Positions 37,158-45,907 of a stretch of 64,000 nt of DNA are shown one piece after another. How positions within the stretch are numbered: the first letter of the stretch is position 1; every line of letters begins with the position of its first letter. Source of the DNA: CAVQKZ01 sp963837325 (GTDB lineage: Bacteria > Actinomycetota > Actinomycetes > Mycobacteriales > Jatrophihabitantaceae); NCBI GenBank assembly GCA_963837325.1, contig CAWIMV010000001.1, positions 744,001 through 808,000 on the forward strand. The letters run 5' to 3'. The notes beneath the pieces were generated by a model. It had not been told where the DNA came from, did no database searches, and saw nothing but the letters and a program-made list of their open reading frames with translations. A program made the position numbers and the translations under genes.

Positions 37158-38183
37158 TCAGCCCAACGCGGCCGCGATCGTCGGCAGCGCCCGCGGGTCG
37201 GCCTGGATGAGCAACGTGGTGATCACGGTCTGCTCCCAGAGTTGCAACTCCTCGCGAATCTTGGCAACCGGTCCGATCAAGGCGATGTCCTCGATCAACG
37301 CCGTGGGCACGGCGGCAATCGCGTCCCGCTTGTTTCCGTCGAGGAACAGGCGCTGGATCACTTCGACCTCGCGCGCGTAGCCCATGCGGCGGAAGGTGTC
37401 GGCATGGAAGTTCATGGCCTTGGCCCCCATGCCGCCGATGTACAGAGCAATCGCGGGCCGGACTCGGTCAGCAGCGGCTTCGAGGTCGTCGTCGGGCACG
37501 ACCGGCAGGAACGCCGGGACTTCAAACGTGTCGAGGGTTCGCCGCGCTCCGGCGCGGGAGAAGCCTTCGGCCAGCGCCGCTCGGTAGAACCCGTCGGCCT
37601 TGGGGGAGAAGAACATGGGCAGCCAGCCGTCGGCGATCTCAGCGGCCAGCGCGACGTTCTTCGGCCCTTCGGCGCCGAGAAAGATCGGGACGTCCGTGCG
37701 CAGCGGATGAACGGTGGACTTGAGCGGCTTTCCGAGGCCCGTGCCGCCGGGGTAGGGCAGCGGATAGAACTCTCCGTCATGTGACACTGGGACGTCGCGA
37801 GCCAGAATGGCCCGGATGACCTGGACACACTCGCGGGTGCGGGCGAGCGGCTTCGGGTAGGGCTGGCCGTACCAGCCCTCGACCACCTGCGGCCCTGACG
37901 CGCCGAGGCCGAGAATGAAGCGTCCCCCGCTGAGGTGGTCAAGGGTCATGGCCGCCATCGCAGTGGCCGCCGGCGTCCGCGCCGAGATCTGCAGAACGTT
38001 GGTGCCCAGCCGCACGCTCGTCGTCGCCGCGCCCCACCACGCCAGCGGCGTCAGACAGTCCGAGCCGTAGGCCTCGGCCGTCCAGATCGAATCGAAGTCC
38101 AGCTTTTCGGCCAGTTGGATCGCCTCGGCCACGCCGACCGGTGGACCAGCTGACCAGTACCCGGTGTGATAGCCCAGCTTCAT
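37158..38183 (-). CDS. Luciferase-like (LLM class) oxidoreductase, probably F420-dependent
   Basis: A 341-residue TIM-barrel flavin/F420 enzyme. MKLGYHTGYWSAGPP opens it. DSIWTAEAYGSD, TNVLQISARTPAATAMAAMTLD (given by start) and GRFILGLGASGPQVVEGWYG are typical of actinobacterial F420-dependent LLM enzymes. The chosen ATG starts the barrel's first strand. It is divergent from an AraC-family regulator whose gene begins 146 bp away. Substrate not predictable. Confidence 0.88.
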   Translation of the reverse strand: MKLGYHTGYWSAGPPVGVAEAIQLAEKLDFDSIWTAEAYGSDCLTPLAWWGAATTSVRLGTNVLQISARTPAATAMAAMTLDHLSGGRFILGLGASGPQVVEGWYGQPYPKPLARTRECVQVIRAILARDVPVSHDGEFYPLPYPGGTGLGKPLKSTVHPLRTDVPIFLGAEGPKNVALAAEIADGWLPMFFSPKADGFYRAALAEGFSRAGARRTLDTFEVPAFLPVVPDDDLEAAADRVRPAIALYIGGMGAKAMNFHADTFRRMGYAREVEVIQRLFLDGNKRDAIAAVPTALIEDIALIGPVAKIREELQLWEQTVITTLLIQADPRALPTIAAALG

Positions 38184-38240
38184 GTCGCCGTTCTCCGTCC
38201 GGTTTGTCCGGGTCAGCCCCACTGACGAATGGTCCTGTGT

Positions 38241-38269
38241 GAAAACTGTGCTAAGCGACACGCCGATAA
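38241..38269 (+). promoter_or_regulatory. Sigma-28/WhiG-like promoter before the AraC-family gene
   Basis: GCCGATAA at 38262-38269 is preceded by GAAAA at 38241-38245 at 16-17 bp spacing. WhiG/FliA promoters read TAAA-N15-GCCGATAA, so the -10 is perfect and the -35 partial. The gene start at 38329 lies 59 bp downstream. Confidence 0.4.
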
Positions 38270-38328
38270 ACCGAGCTATTCGTGAGATATTAGGGGCAAG
38301 CAAATTCGTGCCCTCCTACGGAGGTTTG

Positions 38329-39330
38329 GTGTCCGACAGTCCGGCCCGCCTTGAACCCATCCCACCGGGTGGGGTCGCGTGGCTTGACGTCTCCGTGGAG
38401 GATTCCAACGGCGCCCTGGGACGGATCCGCACCGGACCGCTCGGCCTGCAGATCACGCCGCTCGGGCAATCGCGGGCGCCCTATTTCTTCAAGGGCGCTC
38501 GCCTGCGCGGGACTCGGTGCACATGGTCGGCCTCGACCGTGAGCGGTGCGGAGTTGTACCGCGGCCCGCGAGCGGCCCTGGGGTTGCCAACCGACGGTTA
38601 CGTGCACCTGCTGGCGCGCGCCGATTGCCCCGGCCCGGTGTTCGACCCGATGGGAACGGCCCAGCACGGTGCACTGCGCGTGATCGACCCGAGTGACGAG
38701 ATCGTCGAACAGTTCGTCGCCAACACGCATCTCTACACGCTCAACGTTCCGCAGGCCGCGATCGGCGTCGAACCGGCGAGCCTCGCGGACATGTACAACC
38801 GCACATTCGAGCTGACCCCGTTCCAGACCCAGCTGCTACGTTCGGCCGTCGGCCTGTTGCTTGTCGGCGCAGAGGAGTTGAGCAGTTCCGCCAGCCTGGT
38901 CGGAGTCGACCGGTATCTCGCTTCGCTCGCCGGCCTACTGCTGCGTACCGCGGTGAGCAAGCCGACCGCCGAGCTCGAGCAGATCGCGTCGATGCGGGCT
39001 CGAACCGACGCGATCATCTATGAGCAGGCGGCCGACCCCATGCTCACTCCGGCAACGATCGCCGCGCAACTGAACATCTCGCTGCGTCAGCTCTACCGCG
39101 CGTTCAACGGCACCGACAGCCCGGCTGCGCGGATCCGAAGCCGCCGGTTGGAGCGAGCAGCCGAATTGCTGTCGGCCCGAACTCCGCAGCCGCACGTCGA
39201 GCGGGTCGCACAGGAATGTGGGTTCGTATCGGCGGAGTACTTCTCGCGGGCGTTTCGCCGGGAGTTCGGACTGAGCCCGCGCGCGTACCGGGCCGCACAC
39301 AAGGACCGTCCGACCAGCCCCGTGTCGTAA
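38329..39330 (+). CDS. AraC-family transcriptional regulator
   Basis: A 333-residue regulator. The N-terminal two thirds resemble the AraC-binding-like domain 2 (FKGARLRGTRCTWSAS, PTDGYVHLLARADCPG). The C-terminal double HTH (about 230-325) has TPATIAAQLNISLRQLYRAF and HVERVAQECGFVSAEYFSRAFRREFGLSPRAYR. GTG 38329 is chosen for GGAGG at 38320-38324, although spacing is short; the frame is open further upstream to 38182. It may control the divergent LLM oxidoreductase. Confidence 0.86.
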   Translation: MSDSPARLEPIPPGGVAWLDVSVEDSNGALGRIRTGPLGLQITPLGQSRAPYFFKGARLRGTRCTWSASTVSGAELYRGPRAALGLPTDGYVHLLARADCPGPVFDPMGTAQHGALRVIDPSDEIVEQFVANTHLYTLNVPQAAIGVEPASLADMYNRTFELTPFQTQLLRSAVGLLLVGAEELSSSASLVGVDRYLASLAGLLLRTAVSKPTAELEQIASMRARTDAIIYEQAADPMLTPATIAAQLNISLRQLYRAFNGTDSPAARIRSRRLERAAELLSARTPQPHVERVAQECGFVSAEYFSRAFRREFGLSPRAYRAAHKDRPTSPVS

Positions 39331-39369
39331 TCCGGCGACGCCGGCTGGCGGGCACGGCAGGATGTCGGC

Positions 39370-39735
39370 ATGGCTAACCGCATCACCTCCTGGTGTATCG
39401 ACTGCACTGATCCGGAACTGCTCGCTTCGTTCTGGTGCGCCGTGCTCGATTGGCAGATCACCGAGCGCGACACCGAGGGCATCCGGATCCAGGGCCGTCC
39501 CGACGAAGCCGCGATCGACCTGATCATCGTTCCCGACGGGCCCAAGCGCGCGAAGAACCGGATCCACCTCGACGTGAACGCAACCGACCGCGACCAGGCG
39601 GCTGAGCTGGAGCGGCTGCTCGCGCTCGGCGCGCGGCCGGTCGATGTGGGCCAGGGCGACGTGACGTGGCACGTGCTGGCTGATCCAGAAGGCAACGAGT
39701 TCTGCCTCTTGCGCGGTCGGGTGGGGCCGCGCTAG
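39370..39735 (+). CDS. VOC-family glyoxalase-like protein
   Basis: A 121-residue single-module protein of the glyoxalase-like domain group. TSWCIDCTDPELLASFWCAVLDW opens the fold (given by start); RIHLDV and HVLADPEGNEFCLL are the usual later strands, with His and Glu positioned as potential metal ligands. Role unknown; such proteins include resistance and isomerase enzymes. It converges with the CYTH-CHAD gene with a 4-bp overlap. Confidence 0.85.
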   Translation: MANRITSWCIDCTDPELLASFWCAVLDWQITERDTEGIRIQGRPDEAAIDLIIVPDGPKRAKNRIHLDVNATDRDQAAELERLLALGARPVDVGQGDVTWHVLADPEGNEFCLLRGRVGPR

Positions 39736-41210
39736 CGCAGCTTGTCGATCACCGTGCGACGCGCGATCTCGGCTCGGCGCTGTTCGAGTGCGTACAGCAA
39801 TCCGTAGGTGAAGCCGTTCTCACCAGGCGTCGTGCCGGCCTTGATGCCCAGGCGTAGCAGCGTGTCGTGCGCGACCACGCTGTCCTGAAACTCGCCGAGG
39901 GTGTCCTGCAGGGTCTTGAGCTCCTTGACCCGACGCTTGGCCTCCTTGCCCGGCAGAGCCGGCGCCGCGAGCTCGACGGCGTACCTCGCCCGTTTGGCCG
40001 CCTTGCGGGCGCTGTGCACACCTTCCGGATCGTCGTCGTGGGCGGCCACGCCCGCGAGACGCTTGTCGAGCTTGCGCTGGGCGTGATCGGCGAGCTTGGC
40101 CGCGTTGGTGGCAGGCTTGCCGGCCAGCGCACTGAACGGCGGGTGGGCGAGCCATCGGTCGATGAGGTCGAGCAGGGCGAAATAGCGGCGGCCGTTCAAC
40201 ACCCGTATCAGCGCGGCGTGGTGCCGCTCGCGTTCGCCCAGCAGTTCCTGCTCCACACGACTGGCCACGGGCCCGAGCACGACCTGTTCCGGCAATTCGT
40301 GGATGACACTTTGCAGATGCTGACGCAGGACGTCCGCGTCGCGCACCGCGCCGAGCACGCCGGCGTACCAACGCAGCTCGGATTCCAGCTCGGCCGCCCG
40401 GGGACCGTCGTCGTAGACGCGGCCGAAGGTGCGCAACGTGCTACGGAACCGGCGCGACGCGACCCGCGTGTGGTGGATGGCGTCGGACCCGCTCCGCAGC
40501 TCGACATCACCGTCGAGCAGGGCCTGTCGCTGTTCGCGCAGGTAGGCCTGCACGAGGTCGCCGACGGTCGACTGCGCCGGCTTTCCGCTCGGCCCGGCGC
40601 CACCCTCGCCTGGCGCACCCACGGCCCGGCCGAGCTTGGATGAGCTGACCGCGGGGCGAGCGCCCGCGCGCACGAGCCGCTTCTCGATGCGCCGCTGGAA
40701 TGCGCGATCGCCGCCGCCGAGTTCCACTTCGACCTCGCGCCAGGCGCTGACGACGGCCTGGCCGTCCAGCGTCGTCGTGTGCACGCGATCGTCCGCGATC
40801 TCGGCGAGCACCGCGCCGCTGACGTCGAGGATGCGATGGGCGGTGCGCTCGACCCTGACGTTCGCCAGCTTGCGTAACGGCCGGCCGCGGCGCAGCCCCG
40901 CGGTCAGGTCCCGCAGCTCCTTCGGGACGGCTGACCCTGACGACGGGGGCAGCCGCACTTCGGTACGAGCGTCGCCGGTCGGCAGCTTGAGCTGCCAGCC
41001 GGTGTCATCCGCGCCGCCGTTGCGACGGCGCAGCGTGACCCGAGCCGCCAGCAGATCCCGCTCTGCCGAGTCGAAATAGAGGCTGTGCAGGTTGAGCACG
41101 ACGGTGTCCAGCCTGCCGCCTGGCGGCACGAGATCGCCCAAGTCGGGCAGCGCGTACGCCTCGTCGACGTCGAGCTTCACTTCGCGTTCCACGTATCGGT
41201 CGGCGGCCAT
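39732..41210 (-). CDS. CYTH-CHAD domain protein
   Basis: A 492-residue two-domain protein. The CYTH domain (about 1-200) has the signature EREVKL and tunnel-lining charged residues (YFDSAERDLLAARVTLRRR). Such domains bind triphosphates. The CHAD domain (about 220-485) has HHTRVASRRFRSTLRTF and HSARKAAKRARYAVEL, giving paired His and basic helices that bind polyphosphate. The combination implies a polyphosphate-linked role. ATG 41210 is chosen as the first start before EREVKL. Confidence 0.88.
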   Translation of the reverse strand: MAADRYVEREVKLDVDEAYALPDLGDLVPPGGRLDTVVLNLHSLYFDSAERDLLAARVTLRRRNGGADDTGWQLKLPTGDARTEVRLPPSSGSAVPKELRDLTAGLRRGRPLRKLANVRVERTAHRILDVSGAVLAEIADDRVHTTTLDGQAVVSAWREVEVELGGGDRAFQRRIEKRLVRAGARPAVSSSKLGRAVGAPGEGGAGPSGKPAQSTVGDLVQAYLREQRQALLDGDVELRSGSDAIHHTRVASRRFRSTLRTFGRVYDDGPRAAELESELRWYAGVLGAVRDADVLRQHLQSVIHELPEQVVLGPVASRVEQELLGERERHHAALIRVLNGRRYFALLDLIDRWLAHPPFSALAGKPATNAAKLADHAQRKLDKRLAGVAAHDDDPEGVHSARKAAKRARYAVELAAPALPGKEAKRRVKELKTLQDTLGEFQDSVVAHDTLLRLGIKAGTTPGENGFTYGLLYALEQRRAEIARRTVIDKLR

Positions 41211-41272
41211 CGTGCCATTCTGTCGAGCAAAACGGATGCCATGCCACCCACTGCAAATCGGTCGCGAGCCCG

Positions 41273-42286
41273 TCAGCGGCGCCGGAACCTCGTGGCCAAC
41301 GCCGCCAGGGCTCCCGCGGCTCCGGTCGCGAACAGTCCGTGATGCTGCGATGCCCACAACTGGGGGTCGCGGGCGTGGGATCGGTCGTCGAAAACGCCAT
41401 GCGCGCCGTAGTCAGCGCCTTCGGGGCCGTCGACCGGCTTCCAGAGATTGACCGGGGCGTCCGGGTCACGGCGCTGCGGCGTCTGCTGTCCCTTGAATCC
41501 GGTTCGGGCCAGGTAGCGGTCGAGCAGGCCTGGTGCGACGGCATTGGCGGCAAGCGTGCCCACCGTGCTCGAGGCGACCCAGTATTCGCGCCGCTTCGGA
41601 TGATCGGCCGCGAACACGACGGCTCGGGCGGCGAGTTCGGGCTGATAGATCGGCGCCACCGGCTGGGCATGACGGGGCAGGCGGCTCAGCACCCACGAGA
41701 ACTGGGGCGTGTTGACGGCCGGCAGCTGCACCATCGTCACGTGCACGCCGCTCTTGTCATGCAACAGCTCGCACCGCAAGGCTTCGTTGAAACCCTGGAT
41801 CGCGTGCTTGGCCCCGCAGTAGGCGCTCTGCAGCGGTATGCCGCGGTAGGCCAGGGCCGAACCGACCTGCACGATCGCACCACGATCGCGCGACTTCATG
41901 TGACCCAACGCGGCCATCGTGCCGTACACGTAACCGAGGTAGCTGACCTCGGTGACGCGGCGGAACTCCTCGGGCTTGATCTGGTCAAAGGGTGCGAATA
42001 CCGACGTGAATGCCACATTGACCCAAACGTCGATCGCACCGACGTTGTTCTCGACCTGGTCCGCGGCGGCCTGCACGGCATCGGCGTCGGCGACGTCGGT
42101 GGGCAGCACAACCGCTCGGCCGCCCCGCGTCTCCACGTCCCGCGCCGCGGCCTCGAGTCCTTTCTCACCCCGGGCGAGCAGGGCGACGGTGGCGCCACGG
42201 GCGGCGAACCGGCGAGCGACGGCGCGGCCGACGCCGCCGCTCGCTCCGGTGACCACCACGATCTGGGCCGGTGACTGGGTACTCAT
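41273..42286 (-). CDS. Short-chain dehydrogenase/reductase with C-terminal hydrophobic tail
   Basis: A 337-residue SDR. The N-terminal NAD(P) motif is TGASGGVG (about 14-21); the classical NAG is replaced by NVA (VWVNVAFTS). The catalytic pair is YCGAK, with Ser upstream (QVGSALAYRG). A hydrophobic C-terminal segment (LFATGAAGALAALATRF) suggests membrane association. ATG 42286 is preferred because AGGAAGG lies upstream; another ATG is 33 bp earlier. Substrate unknown. Confidence 0.88.
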   Translation of the reverse strand: MSTQSPAQIVVVTGASGGVGRAVARRFAARGATVALLARGEKGLEAAARDVETRGGRAVVLPTDVADADAVQAAADQVENNVGAIDVWVNVAFTSVFAPFDQIKPEEFRRVTEVSYLGYVYGTMAALGHMKSRDRGAIVQVGSALAYRGIPLQSAYCGAKHAIQGFNEALRCELLHDKSGVHVTMVQLPAVNTPQFSWVLSRLPRHAQPVAPIYQPELAARAVVFAADHPKRREYWVASSTVGTLAANAVAPGLLDRYLARTGFKGQQTPQRRDPDAPVNLWKPVDGPEGADYGAHGVFDDRSHARDPQLWASQHHGLFATGAAGALAALATRFRRR

Positions 42287-42394
42287 CTGCAGTGCCTTCC
42301 TGAGGTCGGGTCGGGTCACGTCGCAGGTCTCGACTTCTCATCTGGCTTGCCCGCTCGCGACCGGGAATTCACCGCGAAGCCCTACTGTGACGGA

Positions 42395-44050
42395 ATGTCT
42401 GAGCGCTGGTACAAGGAAGCGGTCGTCTACTGCCTTGAGGTCGAGAGCTTCCAGGACTCCAATTCCGACGGTTACGGCGACCTGCGGGGCCTGACAAGTC
42501 GGCTGGATTACTTGTCGCGGCTGGGCGTCACCTGCCTGTGGCTGAATCCGATCCATCCCACGCCGCACCGCGACGCCGGCTACGACGTCGCCGACTACTA
42601 CGGTGTCGACCCCGCGTTGGGCAGCCTCGGCGACTTCGCCGAACTGACGGCGCAGGCCGAACAGCGCGGGATCCGCATCCTGCTCGATCTGGTGGTCAAC
42701 CACACGTCGAACGAGCATCCTTGGTTCCGCTCGGCCCGCAGCGATCCGGCATCGCCGTACCGCGACTGGTACGTGTGGAGCGACTCCGAGCCGGCTGACC
42801 GCCGCCAAGGCATCGTCTTCCCCGGCGAGCAGCACGAAACCTGGACGTTCGACGACGAGGCCGGCGCCTGGTACTTCCACCGGTTCTATGACTTCCAGCC
42901 CGATCTGAACTGGTCCAACCCGGAGGTCCGGGCCGAGATCAAGAAGGTGATGGCGTTCTGGATTCAGTTGGGCGTCGCAGGGTTCCGCGTTGACGCGGCG
43001 CCGTTCGTGCTCGAACAGGTCAAGCCCGGAGTCGACCCCGGTCCGCTGGACTTCTCGATCCTCGACGACTGGCGTCAGGACCTGCAGTGGCGCCGCGGCG
43101 ACGCCGTACTCCTCTGCGAAGCCAATGTGGCGCCCGATCAGCTCTGTGCTTACTTCGGCGCCCGGGCCGATGGTCCGAACGACCGCGCCCACCTGCTGTT
43201 CTCCTTCCAGGTCAACACCAAACTGTGGTTGGCCCTCGCCCGCGAGGATGCCGAACCGCTGGTAGAGGGCCTGCACGGATTACCCCGCATCCCGGCCATG
43301 GCGCAGTGGGCAACGTTCCTGCGCAACCACGACGAGTTGGACCTGAGCCGGCTCACCGACGAACAGCGTGGCGACGTCTTCGCCGCGTTCGCCCCGCGCC
43401 CGGACATGCGCATTTACGGCCGAGGTATCAGGCGGCGGTTGGCACCTATGTTTCGCGGGAACCGGCGGCACATGGAACTGGCGTACGCGCTGCAATTCAC
43501 GATGCCGGGCACGCCGGTGCTGCGCTACGGCGAGGAAATCGGCATGGGCGAGGACCTTGCGCTGGCCGGCCGCGATTCGATCCGCACGCCGATGCAGTGG
43601 GACGACGGACCCGCGGCCGGATTCACGTCGGCACCGGTCGAGGCCCTGCCGCGACCCGTCGTGACCCGCGGGCCGTTCGGAGCACGCCGGACGAATGTGC
43701 GGGCGCAGCAGCGCGAAGCGGATTCGTTGCTGCGTTGGTTCCAGGAGCTCATCCGGGCCCTGCGGGAGTGCCCCGAGATCGGTGTCGGCGAATGCAGCGT
43801 TCTGGACGTCGCGCTGCCGCGCGCGGTGCTCGCCCACCGCTTCGACGCGCCGGAGGGCTCGATCCTGCTGCTGCACAATCTGGCCGACAAGGCCGTCACG
43901 ATCGATATCGGCAAGCAGGACGGCGCTGCCGGCCGACCCTACGAAGCGTTCGCCGACGGTCCGTACCCGCCGCCGACCGTCCGACTCACCGGCCTGGAAC
44001 TGCGGGGCTGGGGCTACCGCTGGATCCGCCTGCGCCGCAGCGATGGCTGA
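42395..44050 (+). CDS. GH13 alpha-amylase-family enzyme, trehalose-synthase-like
   Basis: A 551-residue glucoside enzyme. Conserved regions: DLVVNHTS, the nucleophile in GFRVDAAPF, the acid in LLCEANV and the third acid in FLRNHDELDL. The order and the start (SFQDSNSDGYGDLRGL) are typical of trehalose synthases (maltose to trehalose) and near relatives. A C-terminal beta domain is present. Subfamily-level substrate choice cannot be settled from the sequence alone. Divergent from the SDR gene across 108 bp. Confidence 0.88.
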   Translation: MSERWYKEAVVYCLEVESFQDSNSDGYGDLRGLTSRLDYLSRLGVTCLWLNPIHPTPHRDAGYDVADYYGVDPALGSLGDFAELTAQAEQRGIRILLDLVVNHTSNEHPWFRSARSDPASPYRDWYVWSDSEPADRRQGIVFPGEQHETWTFDDEAGAWYFHRFYDFQPDLNWSNPEVRAEIKKVMAFWIQLGVAGFRVDAAPFVLEQVKPGVDPGPLDFSILDDWRQDLQWRRGDAVLLCEANVAPDQLCAYFGARADGPNDRAHLLFSFQVNTKLWLALAREDAEPLVEGLHGLPRIPAMAQWATFLRNHDELDLSRLTDEQRGDVFAAFAPRPDMRIYGRGIRRRLAPMFRGNRRHMELAYALQFTMPGTPVLRYGEEIGMGEDLALAGRDSIRTPMQWDDGPAAGFTSAPVEALPRPVVTRGPFGARRTNVRAQQREADSLLRWFQELIRALRECPEIGVGECSVLDVALPRAVLAHRFDAPEGSILLLHNLADKAVTIDIGKQDGAAGRPYEAFADGPYPPPTVRLTGLELRGWGYRWIRLRRSDG

Positions 44051-44059
44051 TCGTCGGCC

Positions 44060-44731
44060 TCAGTCCGGTCGCAGCGAGACCATCAAGTCGGCACGAGAAC
44101 GGGTCGCATTGACGGCCCGCGCGTTCTGCTCATCGGAGCCGGTCGTGGCCCGTTCGCGCGCGACCTCGGGCGCCAGGCCGAAGCGCATGTGTCGCTCGAT
44201 CAGGCGTTCCCGGCGGATGTCGTCGGCGAGATCGAGGAACCAGACTTCGTCGAGCTTGGTGCGCACTGGCGACCAGTCCGGCGCGTCCAGCAGCAGGTAG
44301 TTGCCCTCGGTGATCACCAATGGCACTTCCCGCGCGACCGGCACGCTGCTGCCCACGGGTTCCTCGATGTCACGGTGGAACAGCGGCGCGTATACGACCG
44401 GGTCGACGTTGTCCCGCAGCCGGCCCAGCAAGGCCACATATCCCGACGCGTCGAACGTATCCGGTGCGCCTTTGCGCATCCGTCGGCCCAGGCGGTCAAG
44501 TTCGGCCTGGGCGAGGTGAAAGCCGTCCATTCCGACTGAGGCTGCGGTGTCGCCGAGACCGGCCTGCAGCGCCGCGACGAGGGTGGACTTCCCGGCCCCC
44601 GGTGCGCCGGTGACACCGAGAAGGGTCCGCTGGCCGGGGCGGACGAGCTCGCGGCACCGATCCACGAGTTCGGTGACGCTGGCCTCGACGACCGCACTGG
44701 GTGCTGGGTGCTGCGATCTAAACGTGCTCAT
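44060..44731 (-). CDS. P-loop nucleoside/sugar kinase family protein
   Basis: A 223-residue kinase of the uridine kinase/phosphoribulokinase superfamily. Walker A is GAPGAGKST (about residues 43-51), followed by SVGMDGFHL and VITEGNYLLLD, then a lid ERLIERHMRFG. Substrate could be a nucleoside, pantothenate-like compound or sugar. It is divergent from the Acg-type nitroreductase at 44868, and the DevR-like boxes at 44763-44798 lie 32-67 bp upstream of its start. Confidence 0.82.
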   Translation of the reverse strand: MSTFRSQHPAPSAVVEASVTELVDRCRELVRPGQRTLLGVTGAPGAGKSTLVAALQAGLGDTAASVGMDGFHLAQAELDRLGRRMRKGAPDTFDASGYVALLGRLRDNVDPVVYAPLFHRDIEEPVGSSVPVAREVPLVITEGNYLLLDAPDWSPVRTKLDEVWFLDLADDIRRERLIERHMRFGLAPEVARERATTGSDEQNARAVNATRSRADLMVSLRPD

Positions 44732-44762
44732 CCGGCCAGTTTGCCGCGCGCCCGAGCCATCC

Positions 44763-44798
44763 GGGCCGTGCGGACCCGGCACTGATGACCTTCGTCCC
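44763..44798. promoter_or_regulatory. Tandem DevR/DosR-like boxes
   Basis: ATGAC-CTTC-GTCCC (44785-44798) matches 8 of 10 defined positions of GGGAC-N4-GTCCC. GGGCC-GTGC-GGACC (44763-44776) is a weaker copy, offset by exactly 22 bp. The stronger box closely resembles sites known before mycobacterial DosR-regulon genes. It lies 70 bp before the nitroreductase ATG. Confidence 0.6.
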
Positions 44799-44867
44799 TA
44801 CCAGTAGGGCAGGTGTGGCCCGCACAGTTGAGGCAACCGACCACGCAGCATCTATCAGGTGAGCCAT

Positions 44868-45857
44868 ATGACTTCTGTTGCTTCGCCCGTGACCAACAGC
44901 CTTCGCCGGGCTGCTGTTCGGGCGACCCGGGCACCATCGGTGCACAACACCCAGCCCTGGCGGTTTGTGGTCCGCGGCGACACGCTCGACATCCACGCCG
45001 ATTTCGCCCGACAACTGCGGGTCCTCGACCCCGGGGGACGACAGCTGATGATCAGCTGCGGATGCGCGCTGTTCAATGCCCGAGTCGCGCTGGCCGCGTT
45101 GGACTGCCCGGTCGACATCGCCCGGTTCCCGGATCCGGCCGACCCCACCCTGGTCGCCCGCCTGACTGCGCAGTCGCCGGCTGCCACGCTCGAGTCCGAG
45201 CTGGTCGGGCTGGATGCGGTCATCGACGAGCGCCGCACGAACCGACGGCAGTTTTCGGCCGAGGAGGTCCCGGCCGCATTCGGCGACCACCTGGTCGCGG
45301 CCGCCTTGCAGCAAGGCGCCGAAATCGTCTCGATCAAGCGCCTTGAGCACCGGCTGGCCACGGCGCGGCTGAGCCAACTGGCCGACCGCATCGAGAACGC
45401 TGATCCGGCCTACCGGGCCGAGCTGCGGGCCTGGACCACCGATGACCCGACTCGCGTGGACGGTGTGCCGGCGTTCGCCGTGCCCCATGTCGACGGCGGG
45501 GCCGAAGACGACCTGCCGATCCGAGACTTCGACACGGCGGGCACGGGTGAGTTGCCGACTCGTACCCGATCCAGCATGCACCAGTGCCTGCTGCTGCTCG
45601 GATCGATGGCCGACAACCCGCCGGCCTGGCTGCGCACCGGCGAGGCGCTCGAACACGTCCTGCTCGAGATCGCCCGGCATGGCTACGCCGCCAGCCCGCT
45701 GACCCAGGTGGTCGAGGTGGCCCGGACCAACGAAGCGCTGCGGCAGGAGCTCGGGCTGACGATGCGTCCGCATGTGCTGCTACGCGTCGGGCGGGCCCCC
45801 GCGGCGGCGCCCACTCGCCGCCGCAGGCTGGTGGACACGCTCGAACAGGGCGAGTGA
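44868..45857 (+). CDS. Acg-type FMN-binding nitroreductase family protein, second copy
   Basis: A 329-residue paralogue of the protein at 15073. It has the same RATRAPSVHNTQPWRF hallmark (about 17-32), NTQPW context, LADRIENADPAYRAELRAW, and a C-terminal WLRTGEALEHVLLEIAR. ATG 44868 is preferred over GTG 44859 because AGGTGAG precedes it. The next gene, the DevS-like sensor, starts 50 bp later, so the enzyme is probably co-transcribed with its own regulators. Confidence 0.9.
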   Translation: MTSVASPVTNSLRRAAVRATRAPSVHNTQPWRFVVRGDTLDIHADFARQLRVLDPGGRQLMISCGCALFNARVALAALDCPVDIARFPDPADPTLVARLTAQSPAATLESELVGLDAVIDERRTNRRQFSAEEVPAAFGDHLVAAALQQGAEIVSIKRLEHRLATARLSQLADRIENADPAYRAELRAWTTDDPTRVDGVPAFAVPHVDGGAEDDLPIRDFDTAGTGELPTRTRSSMHQCLLLLGSMADNPPAWLRTGEALEHVLLEIARHGYAASPLTQVVEVARTNEALRQELGLTMRPHVLLRVGRAPAAAPTRRRRLVDTLEQGE

Positions 45858-45907
45858 CGATCCCGTTGTCAGCCGAAATGCGCCTGTCGGGGCAGTACGG
45901 TGCTCTT

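Noticed and set aside
41092..42274. Long plus-strand open frames opposite the CYTH-CHAD and SDR genes
   Set aside because: They mirror the GC-rich minus-strand genes, lack RBS and have no recognisable domains.
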